Positions 17,061 to 24,497 of a DNA stretch of 64,000 bases are shown here, one piece after another. Location: NCBI GenBank assembly GCA_964646815.1, contig CAZYFH010000012.1, positions 1-64,000 on the forward strand, written 5' to 3'. Numbering within the stretch: the first letter of the stretch is position 1; the number at the start of each line of letters is the position of its first letter. A program made the translations under genes and the position numbers. This stretch comes from CAZYFH01 sp964646815 (GTDB lineage Bacteria; Acidobacteriota; Vicinamibacteria; Vicinamibacterales; UBA8438). The notes under the pieces were generated by a model. That model searched no databases. It had not been told where the DNA came from and saw only the letters and a program-made list of their open reading frames with translations.

Positions 17061-19601
17061 ATGAGCGCACGGGACCCTCTGCGAGCGACGACTCGTTGCG
17101 TGGCCGCATCGATGCTCGCGCTGCTGCTCCCGGCTGGGCTCGTGGCGGGCGGCGCGGGCGGGACCCGCTCGGCGACCCGATCCCAGGCCTCCCAATCGAC
17201 GTCCGGCTCAGCTGACGTGACGTGGGACTTTGAGACCGGCGACCTGCGCGGGTGGACCACGTCAGGCGACGCGTTTGTCTTCCAGCCCACCCGGGGTGAC
17301 AACCCCGCCTCTCGCCAGTCCGCCTCCAACCACGAGGGCGACTACTGGGTCGGCACCTTCGAGCGGTACCAGGGTGGACCCACGGAAACGGCCGGCACGA
17401 CACAGGGCGAACGCCCGCAAGGCACGCTCGACTCACCCGCGTTCGAGATCCCGCCGGGTCCGCTCAGCTTCCTCGTCGGCGGCGGCAACGAGTTCGCGAC
17501 CCGCGTGGAGCTCGTGGTGATCTCCGCAGCGGAGGGAGAGAGTCGGGCGCTGCATGCCACTGGACGCGGTTTCGACGCGATGGAGCGGGTGACCTGGGAC
17601 CTAACGCCATTTGCCGGGCAGCGCGGGCGGATCCGCGTCGTCGACGCGTCGTCAGGCGACGGTGGCTACATCAATATCGACGACATCCGGTTCGCGTCGA
17701 TTACGGTACCGAACGTCGTGGGCCGCGACGAGGCGACCGCGCGCCGGGTGCTCGAGGGCCGAGGGTTGACCCTGGGTGCCGTCGAGCCGGTCGAGTCCCG
17801 CGTGGCCGAGGGACGCGTGCTTATGCAGGACCCCGGAGCGGGCGCTCGAGTCGAGCCGGGGGCGCCCATTGCCGTCGGCGTTGCACAGCTCGCGCTGGTG
17901 CCGGTACCGGACCTTGTGGGACGCAGCGAGTCGGACATCGACCGGCTGCTCGACCGAGCGGACTTGTCGCGCGGACAGATTCGCCGTGAGGAATCAGGTC
18001 GGCCGCTAGGGACGGTCGTCTCGCACGTGCCGGCCGCGAATGCGCGCGTCCCGATCGAAACCGCCGTCGATGTCGTCGTGGCGGTGCCGGTGACTGTACT
18101 GGTGCCGGATCTGGTCGGCCGCGACGTGGACGACGCCGACCGGGTGCTGGTGGATGCGGAGCTCGAGCGTGGTCGCGTGCGTCGCGAGGAATCACGCCGG
18201 CCGCTGGGGACCGTTCTGTCGCAAGCGCCAGCGGGCGGTGACCGGATCGCCATCGACACGGCGGTTGACCTGGTCGTGGCGACCCCGGTGATCGTAAGTG
18301 TGCCGGATCTCGTCGGCCACGAGGTCGCGGCCGCCGACGCGCTGCTGCGCGAGGCCGAGCTAAGACGCGGGCAGACGGCGACCGAGGAATCGCGGGAGCC
18401 TGAAGGCGTGGTGCTGGCGCATGATCCTCCCTCAAGCCGCCGGGTGGCGATCGAGACCGACGTCGATTTGGTCGTTGCAGCGCGGGTGACGGTGCTGGTC
18501 CCCGACCTCGTCGGCCGCGACGCGCCGGCCGTCGACGACCTCCTTCTGCGTGCGGAGCTGACGCGTGGCACGCTTGAGCGCGAGGAATCCAGGGAGTCGG
18601 TTGGCACTGTGCTGACGCAGACGCCGGTGGCCGGCACGCGGGTCGTGATTGAGACACCGGTGGCGCTGGTCCTCGCGGTGCCGCCGACGGTGGTCATGCC
18701 CGATGTCGCTGGCCTGGTGGAGGCCGAAGCGCTCGACCTGCTCGACGTCCACGAGCTCGGCCTCGGCGTGCTGGCGCATCGGGAGTCGCCGACGGGTATC
18801 GGTCGCGTCCTGGAGCAGTGGCCGGCGGCCGGCACCCGCGTCGACATCGGTACCGGCATCGACCTCGTCGTCGCTGCGATGGAGACCGTGGAGATTCCGA
18901 CGGTCGTCGGCTTGTCGGTCGACGCGGCCCGCCAGGTCCTCACGGCGCTGCGGCTGGATATCGGTGACGAGACGCGACAGGCGTCCCGAACCGAAGAGGA
19001 AGGGATGGTGCTCGAGCAGCACCCGCCGGCCGCGACGCGGGTCGCCGTGGGTTCGGCGATCGGCCTAGTGCTGGCCGAGCCGGAGATGGTTGCGGTCCCG
19101 GCGATCGTCGGTCTCGGGGTTGACGAGGTTGCCGGCGCCCTCGACGCTTCGGGGCTGGTTTCCGGACACGTCGAGCAACGGTTCTCGCTGGAGCCGGGTG
19201 GTACCGTGCTTACGCAGAGCCAGCCGGCCGGCACTTTGTTGGAGTTCGGCGCGCCGCTTCCTTTCGGCGTCGCACGCGATCGGATCACCTGGGTGGGGCC
19301 GATTGGCGCGCTGCTGATCGTCGGTCTCGTCGGACTTGTGGCGAGACGGGTCAGGTTCGGGCGGACGAAGGAGCCGCCGGCGAGATCGACACCACCGCCG
19401 GAGGTGGCACCGGGTCTCGCCGTCGGCGTGCGAGGGCATCGCGATGCAGGCAGTCAGGGGATCCCCGACAAAGCGCGACCGACGACCCGCGTCGCCATTC
19501 GGCTTCGGCCACATGTTGACCGCGGCACGCAACAACTAGAGGTCGAGGGCACCGCCGCGAACCTTGGCCGATTGATAGCGCGCGAACGGAGGCAACGGTG
19601 A
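17061..19601 (+). CDS. Membrane protein with lectin-like domain and eight PASTA repeats
   Basis: The 846-residue protein has a signal peptide, then a jelly-roll-like domain (residues about 52-212: DFETGDLRGWTTSGDAF .. YINIDDIRF) like the accessory domain of levanase-type glycosidases. Eight consecutive PASTA repeats follow (about 214-738), each opening with a form of VPDLVGR. A single membrane helix (WVGPIGALLIVGLVGLVARR) and a basic cytosolic tail of about 80 residues complete it. PASTA domains usually bind peptidoglycan or muropeptides in Ser/Thr kinases and PBPs, but here neither is attached. A cell-wall or glycan sensor/adhesin role is inference. The ATG at 17061 is preferred over GTG 16986 because it places the signal peptide at the N-terminus. 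Confidence 0.85.
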   Translation: MSARDPLRATTRCVAASMLALLLPAGLVAGGAGGTRSATRSQASQSTSGSADVTWDFETGDLRGWTTSGDAFVFQPTRGDNPASRQSASNHEGDYWVGTFERYQGGPTETAGTTQGERPQGTLDSPAFEIPPGPLSFLVGGGNEFATRVELVVISAAEGESRALHATGRGFDAMERVTWDLTPFAGQRGRIRVVDASSGDGGYINIDDIRFASITVPNVVGRDEATARRVLEGRGLTLGAVEPVESRVAEGRVLMQDPGAGARVEPGAPIAVGVAQLALVPVPDLVGRSESDIDRLLDRADLSRGQIRREESGRPLGTVVSHVPAANARVPIETAVDVVVAVPVTVLVPDLVGRDVDDADRVLVDAELERGRVRREESRRPLGTVLSQAPAGGDRIAIDTAVDLVVATPVIVSVPDLVGHEVAAADALLREAELRRGQTATEESREPEGVVLAHDPPSSRRVAIETDVDLVVAARVTVLVPDLVGRDAPAVDDLLLRAELTRGTLEREESRESVGTVLTQTPVAGTRVVIETPVALVLAVPPTVVMPDVAGLVEAEALDLLDVHELGLGVLAHRESPTGIGRVLEQWPAAGTRVDIGTGIDLVVAAMETVEIPTVVGLSVDAARQVLTALRLDIGDETRQASRTEEEGMVLEQHPPAATRVAVGSAIGLVLAEPEMVAVPAIVGLGVDEVAGALDASGLVSGHVEQRFSLEPGGTVLTQSQPAGTLLEFGAPLPFGVARDRITWVGPIGALLIVGLVGLVARRVRFGRTKEPPARSTPPPEVAPGLAVGVRGHRDAGSQGIPDKARPTTRVAIRLRPHVDRGTQQLEVEGTAANLGRLIARERRQR

Positions 19602-20212
19602 CCAGCCCGACATGCACGCTGCGCGACTTCTTCGCGCTCGCCGACGACGAACGGGTAGCACAACGCGTCGCGGCGCTCGGGTCGAACCCTGTGCTGTCCA
19701 CGCTGGCCGAAACGGTGTCCGCGACCGCCGGGTCGGCCGGCTGGCTACGCGTGCTCATGGAGATCACGGGGGCGATCCCGGATCTACTGCAGGTCGATCT
19801 CGTCGAGGTGCTCGGTGAAGGGTGGAAGAACGGCGGCGCGCTCAGGTGCTTCGCTGACACCCAGCTTTACGCCCCCGAAGAGACGATCGTGGTAGAGCTG
19901 ACGACCCATGTCGTGACTTCGCGACATCGACCGCGTCTCGAGGTGCTGCTTAATGACCAGCCGTGCGGCCAGCTCGACATAGAGGTTGACGTTGCCCTCC
20001 GGGTTGATGGCGCGGTGCTCACGATCAAGGCCGGCAAGATCTGGAAGGCGACTACAGGCGCCTGTGCGGCGAGCGGCCGTATCACTTGTGCCGGGCAGAC
20101 ACTCAGCGGGCGGGAGTCCGTGCGGGTGCCGTTGCCAGACGCCTTCGTTTTCGACCAACCGATTCCCATCGTACCGCAACGTGCAGGCTGGGAGGACACG
20201 CAGTTGTCGTAA
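19598..20212 (+). CDS. Conserved hypothetical protein coupled to the PASTA gene
   Basis: A 204-residue protein of unknown family. It starts at GTG 19598 after a good ribosome binding site (cggaggcaac) and overlaps the PASTA gene by four bases (GTGA), so the two are translationally coupled. There is no signal peptide or membrane helix; the protein is probably cytosolic. The C-terminal half (residues about 90-195) is rich in beta strands with an alternating valine pattern (VVELTTHVVTSRHRPRLEVLL, LDIEVDVALRVDGAVLTIKAG). It could bind the cytosolic tail of the PASTA protein; that is inference from the coupling only. Confidence 0.75.
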   Translation: MTSPTCTLRDFFALADDERVAQRVAALGSNPVLSTLAETVSATAGSAGWLRVLMEITGAIPDLLQVDLVEVLGEGWKNGGALRCFADTQLYAPEETIVVELTTHVVTSRHRPRLEVLLNDQPCGQLDIEVDVALRVDGAVLTIKAGKIWKATTGACAASGRITCAGQTLSGRESVRVPLPDAFVFDQPIPIVPQRAGWEDTQLS

Positions 20213-20276
20213 CGGTTGCTGAGGTATTATCTCGACGGTGCGCGATCCGCGGGGCACGCTGTCCGGGAGGAAACCG

Positions 20277-21368
20277 ATGCGTAGAGGCGGATTCAGGACG
20301 AGCGTGGTTGGCTTGGGCGTTCTCATCGCGGCTGTCGGGGGGCCGGACGCACAGGAGGTCCAGCCGACTCGCGGATTGCGGGTGTTGGTGACGACGGCGC
20401 CCGATCGCGAGCAAGCCCTGTTCAATGCCGACTATGTGTCGATCGCAAACTCGGAGCTCCCGCTCGAGCCGATCGCACGCAGCGTACTGGCGCACTGCGG
20501 GTATGGTCCCGCCGACGGCGGCGGGTCTGTTGCCACGCTCACGATTCGCGCGAAGGCCAACACCATCGGCGGTCAGTACAGTGACTGGCTGACGGCCTAT
20601 ACGGGTGCGGACCTTGAAGGAACGCTATCCTTCGTGGCGGCCGAGGGCGCGACGTTCATCTCCGCTTTCTCAGCGGTCCGGTATCCGACGCTTCTGTATC
20701 CGACCACGGCTGGCGCCGGTGTCGATGTGCGGGTACCACGGGCCGCGACGATCAACCCGGTGCTGCACGGCGACGTCAAGCGCATCCGGTCCGTGTCGGC
20801 CGTTGGCTCCCGTCCCCTGCTTGAGGGGAAGGTCTTCGTTGACGCCCTTCTGGACATCGTCCACGAGGCGTGTGGCACGGCGGGGCTCCGCCGAGCGTCT
20901 GACGACGGCGTATCGTCGTTGCGGACCGCGGCCATTCACGCGCTCGCGTCGCGCTCGGTCGGGGAGCCTGATGCACGCGAGTCGTTGCTCGCGAAACTGA
21001 ACGACCCTGACCCCGCGGTGCACGGTGCGGTCGCCCAGGCGCTCTCTGACGCGGATGTGACGGCAGCGGCAGAGCCACTCCGGCGGCATTTAGCCTCCCG
21101 GCCACTGCATTACGAAGCGCGGGGATCGATGGAGCGAGCCATCGCCCATCTGACCAACACGCCACTCGAGAGCCATGCGTGGCAGTCGCTGGCCCGATGG
21201 CACCTGATTGTGTGGGACACGTCGTCGAAGGCCGACGTTCGCGACCTGCTCGGTGAACCGGAGAGCATTGGGGGCGACGGAGAGTGGCGCTACGGCTCGG
21301 GTTGGGTTGCGTTCTCGCGTCCCGAGGATGGCGAGACCGTCACGCAGATTCGGTATCCGCACTACTAG
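20277..21368 (+). CDS. Exported HEAT-repeat protein with SmpA/BamE-like C-terminus
   Basis: The 363-residue protein has a signal peptide (VVGLGVLIAAVGGPDAQ). HEAT-like helical repeats occupy the middle (SSLRTAAIHALASRSV.., LNDPDPAVHGAVAQALSD, AAEPLRRHLASR). The last 45 residues (SKADVRDLLGEPESIGGDGEWRYG..) resemble the SmpA/BamE fold that follows the 'xxxDVxxLLGxPxxV' pattern. A scaffold role in the envelope is plausible. The ATG at 20277 is preferred over GTG 20238 because GGGAGG lies at 20265-20270. Its stop codon TAG is also the first three bases of the repeat element at 21366. Confidence 0.78.
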   Translation: MRRGGFRTSVVGLGVLIAAVGGPDAQEVQPTRGLRVLVTTAPDREQALFNADYVSIANSELPLEPIARSVLAHCGYGPADGGGSVATLTIRAKANTIGGQYSDWLTAYTGADLEGTLSFVAAEGATFISAFSAVRYPTLLYPTTAGAGVDVRVPRAATINPVLHGDVKRIRSVSAVGSRPLLEGKVFVDALLDIVHEACGTAGLRRASDDGVSSLRTAAIHALASRSVGEPDARESLLAKLNDPDPAVHGAVAQALSDADVTAAAEPLRRHLASRPLHYEARGSMERAIAHLTNTPLESHAWQSLARWHLIVWDTSSKADVRDLLGEPESIGGDGEWRYGSGWVAFSRPEDGETVTQIRYPHY

Positions 21369-21514
21369 TGGACTGTAACGGGTGAATCAATAGCGCTCAC
21401 CAGCGCTGGACCATGTGTCAGCGCGATCACATACGGTGTGTGTAAGCTCCCTCATCGCGCCTTGCCAGCCGGGCGCCGGTGACTACTACTGATTCACCCG
21501 AGACAGGCCACTAG
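21366..21514. repeat. MITE-like element, copy A
   Basis: A 149-base element with imperfect terminal inverted repeats: TAGTGGACTGTAACGGGTGA at the left and, read from the right end inward, TAGTGGCCTGTCTCGGGTGA. The core shares blocks such as CGCTCACC, ACCATNNGTCAGCGCG, TCACANACGGTGTGTNT and GCCAGCCGGG with copy C (51892-52075) and more distantly with copy B (32060-32224). It codes for nothing and sits between convergent gene ends; both termini provide a TAG stop, one for each flanking gene. Confidence 0.75.
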
Positions 21515-21745
21515 CCGCGTCGCTGTCCGTCCCCGGGCGGCATGAAGTCCTTAAGGTCGACGCCCAACGCATCCGGTTGATGTAGTTGAATTACGAGATG
21601 ACCTGAACGGCGTCGCTGATCGGCGCCTCGTTGAACCCTTCCTCGCGTAGCGCGTCGACGTCGCCTTTGGTGGTTCCCCACGGTTCCCGCGTCAAGACGT
21701 CACTTCCGGTGTTCGCGCATTTCTCCGCCGGACGGCGCGAGTCGG
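21511..21745 (-). pseudogene. Peroxidase-related (AhpD/carboxymuconolactone decarboxylase-like) C-terminal remnant
   Basis: Read on the minus strand the sequence gives LTREPWGTTKGDVDALREEGFNEAPISDAVQVIS, a stop (TAA where Tyr is expected, about 21591), FNYINR, then after a frame change DALGVDLKDFMPPGDGQRRG and a TAG at 21511-21513. This is the C-terminal third of the uncharacterised peroxidase-related AhpD-like family (..ISYFNYINRIADxLGVD..). The N-terminal part with the CxxC active site is not recognisable further upstream. One nonsense mutation plus one deletion make it a pseudogene. MITE copy A abuts its stop. Confidence 0.62.
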
Positions 21746-22090
21746 CCACGAGTTATTGGCCGCGGATGTGGGCCGTGAGGGCTCGTCTACCAATATGAAG
21801 ATACGTCGCGCGACGGCGTCCGGAGTGAAACGCACGAGGTGGTGGGCAAACTGGCGGAGGTGGGCAAGGTGGTCGTTGCAGGAGAATACGGACTCAGCAG
21901 CTCGGAGCGCAACGCGCGCGCCCTCGGCGACCTGGGCTCGAACACGGTGCGGTTGGCTACGGGAACGGTGGAATGCGGTGAGTGATCCTAGCAGCCTAGG
22001 CGGCGGGTGAACGGGGTGGTAAAGTGCCATGCGGGATGTGTAGGCGTCGCCTAGCAGATGCTTGAGCCTGAACCGAAAGGACGTTCGACG
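21746..22090. other. Non-coding or decayed stretch upstream of the second PHM-like module
   Basis: No supported gene. Open frames here on both strands have no recognisable motifs or ribosome binding sites. Part may be the decayed N-terminal half of the AhpD-like gene. The promoter of the gene at 22091 should lie near the right end, but I see no clear -35/-10 pair. Confidence 0.4.
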
Positions 22091-23434
22091 ATGACCACTA
22101 TCAGATCCTGGGGCGTCCTGTTGCTCGCGGGTGCGGTCGGCGGCCTGCTGCCCGGTACCGCGGGCGCGGCCGAAGACGAGGTGCCGACCTTCACCAAGGA
22201 CATCGCGCCGATCTTCCAGGCCAAGTGCGAAGCGTGCCATCGGCCCAACTCGATCGCCCCGATGTCGCTTGCGACCTATCAGGAGTCGCGTCCGTGGGCG
22301 CGGTCGATCCGGGACCGGGTATCGACGCGGCAGATGCCACCGTGGCACATCGACCGGACCGTGGGCATCACCGAGTTCAGCAACGACCGCTCGCTGACCG
22401 ACGCGGAGATCGACGCGGTCGTCAGATGGGTGGACGGTGGCGCGCCGCGCGGGAACCCCGCCGATATGCCGGCGCCACGCGCGTGGCCGGACGAGTCGAA
22501 GTGGTATTTCGCGGATCAGTTCGGCGGGCCGCCCGATCTCATCGTCAAATCTGAGCCGTACACGATGCCGGCCGAGGCGAACGACGCTTGGTGGAAGCCG
22601 GTTGCCGAGACCGGGTTGACCGAACCGCGCTGGGTGCGGGGCATCGAAATGCGACCCGGCAGCGTAGCTGGCCGGCGAATCACCCATCACGCAATCGCGC
22701 GACTCCAGCAGGAGGAGACCGATCCGCTGCTGCAGAACGACGCGGCCATCGCCGACGATGATCCCCTCAACAACTCCGGCCTGTTCATGGAGTGGGCGGT
22801 CGGCAAGCAGGGCGAGCAGATGCGACCGGGCAGCGGCAAGCTGATGCTGCCGGATTCTCAGATCGTGTTCGACGTTCACTATTCGGCGGCAGGCGAGGAG
22901 ATCACGGATCACGTCGAGCTCGGCATCTACTTCTATCCGAAGGGCGAGGAGCCGGAGAATCGACAGGTGCTCCACTTGATGGGCGCCACCGGTGGCGGGT
23001 CACTCGACATCCCGCCGCATACCGTCGCGGTGACGGAGGGCTTCTATCCGCTGAAACGGGCCGCGCGCATCGAGAGCTTCCAACCGCACATGCACCTCCG
23101 CGGCAGGGCGATGTCGATGGAGGCGATCCTCCCGACCGGACGGATCCAGACGCTGAGCCACGTCGGGAACTTCAACTTCAACTGGCACAATAGCTACGTC
23201 TACGGTGCCGACGTCGCGCCGCTGCTGCCGAAAGGCACCATCGTCAAGGTCACCGCGTGGCACGACAACACGGTCAGTAATCGCGCCAATCCTGACCCCA
23301 ACGTCTGGGTGGGCTACGGCGACCGGACCGTTGACGAGATGGCGCACGCGTGGGTCAATGTGACCTACTTCACTGATGAGGACTACGAGGCTGAGGTGGA
23401 GAAGCGCGAGGTGGCAAGAGCCGACGAGAACTAG
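22091..23434 (+). CDS. Cytochrome c fused to a copper type II (PHM-like) monooxygenase domain, copy 2
   Basis: The 447-residue exported protein is a paralogue of the gene at 9614. The N-terminal cytochrome c domain has Cys46-Glu-Ala-Cys49-His50. The monooxygenase-like part shows all copper ligands expected of the PHM/DBH fold: His199-His200 and His263 (DVHYS) for CuH, and His333-x-His335 (QPHMH) and Met417 (TVDEM) for CuM. It fits PHM even better than copy 1. A signal peptide (SWGVLLLAGAVGGLLPGTAGAA) places it in the periplasm. The fused haem may replace ascorbate as electron donor. The neighbours at 23551 and 24498 complete a conserved three-gene set. The start at 22091 follows aaagga; TTG/ATG at 22058 is less likely. 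Confidence 0.87.
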   Translation: MTTIRSWGVLLLAGAVGGLLPGTAGAAEDEVPTFTKDIAPIFQAKCEACHRPNSIAPMSLATYQESRPWARSIRDRVSTRQMPPWHIDRTVGITEFSNDRSLTDAEIDAVVRWVDGGAPRGNPADMPAPRAWPDESKWYFADQFGGPPDLIVKSEPYTMPAEANDAWWKPVAETGLTEPRWVRGIEMRPGSVAGRRITHHAIARLQQEETDPLLQNDAAIADDDPLNNSGLFMEWAVGKQGEQMRPGSGKLMLPDSQIVFDVHYSAAGEEITDHVELGIYFYPKGEEPENRQVLHLMGATGGGSLDIPPHTVAVTEGFYPLKRAARIESFQPHMHLRGRAMSMEAILPTGRIQTLSHVGNFNFNWHNSYVYGADVAPLLPKGTIVKVTAWHDNTVSNRANPDPNVWVGYGDRTVDEMAHAWVNVTYFTDEDYEAEVEKREVARADEN

Positions 23435-23443
23435 TGGCCATCC

Positions 23444-23488
23444 GTAGGGCAGGGCGTCAGCCGTGCCTCGCAGGGATGAAGCCCTGCG
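23444..23488 (+). repeat. REP-like double-hairpin repeat, copy 1
   Basis: GTAGGGCAGGGCGTCAGCC begins a unit that folds into two small hairpins: GGCAGGGC/GCCGTGCC, then GCAGGG(atgaag)CCCTGC. A second copy with the same layout lies at 54438-54480. It sits in the gap between the genes at 22091 and 23551. Confidence 0.5.
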
Positions 23489-23550
23489 CCATGACACCAC
23501 GCTGGAGCCCAGAATTTTGGGCTTCGCGGAGGGTCAGAGTAACGATACCG

Positions 23551-24426
23551 ATGTGGCTCGTGCGTTTCCTTGTCCCGCTCATCGCAGTCGCGCTCATGGT
23601 AGGACCGGCGGTGGTTGCCGAGGCGCAACCGCCCAGAGCACCCCTGCCACTGGAACCAGAGGGCGATCGCGGCGAGGCAGTGTTTCCGGCTCTCGAGGGC
23701 TGGTACCGCAACGCCGACGGCAGCTACACGATCCTGCTCGGCTACTTCAACCGGAACATGGTGCCGGTCGACATCCCAGTGGGACCCGACAATCAGATCC
23801 AACCGGGCGGACCCGACATGGGGCAGCCGTCGCATTTTCTCCCCCGTCGCGGCTGGGGGGTGTTCGCGGTCACCGTGCCAGAGGACTTCGGTGACACGAG
23901 GCTCACGTGGACGCTCGTCGCCAACAATCAGCGGTCCGAGGTGTCGTTCTGGTTAAACCCCCCCTACTACGTCGATCCGTTCTTGAATCGGGCGAACGGC
24001 AACGAGCCGCCGATGCTCACGGTGAGATCTGGAGGGGGCGAGCATCAGGGGCCGCCGCGAGGCATTGCGACGACCTACATCGCCACGGTCGGGGAGCCAC
24101 TGGTTCTGACCGCATGGGCCCGCGATAAGCCGCTCGTTGTGCCACCGCCGCCGCGCCGCAATCGCGGCGGTCAGCGACGCGAGCGTCCGCCACTAAGCGT
24201 CACCTGGCGAAAATTCCGTGGGCCGGGCGAGGTGACCTTCGATGAGGCGACGCACGAGTACGCGAGCCTCGAGGGCGGAGAGTCAACCGCCTCGGTCACG
24301 TTCGGCCAGCCAGGCGAGTACCGACTGGCGGCGACCGCCAACGACATCTCGGGGAACGGCGGTGGCGGCGACCAGTGTTGCTGGACGACGGCGCATGTCG
24401 ACGTGACCGTGACTCGGCCGCGGTAG
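23551..24426 (+). CDS. Secreted protein of unknown family, partner of the PHM-like protein (copy 2)
   Basis: The 291-residue protein has a signal peptide (VRFLVPLIAVALMVGPAVVAEAQ) and is a paralogue of the gene at 11051: EGWYRNADGSYTILLGYFN, DIPVGPDNQIQPGGPDMGQP, SHFLPRRGWGVFAVTVP, and a C-terminal beta domain ending VDVTVTR. The frame is open from GTG 23434, but the first 39 codons would be made of a REP-like repeat, so ATG 23551 is preferred. No ribosome binding site is well placed, so the start is somewhat uncertain. The conserved pairing with the copper protein suggests a shared function; a role in substrate binding or copper handling is speculative. Confidence 0.8.
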   Translation: MWLVRFLVPLIAVALMVGPAVVAEAQPPRAPLPLEPEGDRGEAVFPALEGWYRNADGSYTILLGYFNRNMVPVDIPVGPDNQIQPGGPDMGQPSHFLPRRGWGVFAVTVPEDFGDTRLTWTLVANNQRSEVSFWLNPPYYVDPFLNRANGNEPPMLTVRSGGGEHQGPPRGIATTYIATVGEPLVLTAWARDKPLVVPPPPRRNRGGQRRERPPLSVTWRKFRGPGEVTFDEATHEYASLEGGESTASVTFGQPGEYRLAATANDISGNGGGGDQCCWTTAHVDVTVTRPR

Positions 24427-24497
24427 ATTTTCGAGCTTGCATCCGAAGGGCTCTCGGTGTCACGCTTTGCGCAGCGGGTTTGGTGGGAGGAATCTAG

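Noticed and set aside
17703..19275. Regular repeated DNA that could suggest a CRISPR or satellite array
   Set aside because: It is a coding repeat of about 200 bases per unit (PASTA domains) in a single frame.
17666..19288. A 540-codon minus-strand open frame rich in Ser/Thr/Arg
   Set aside because: Mirror image of the PASTA repeats; low-complexity composition and no motif.
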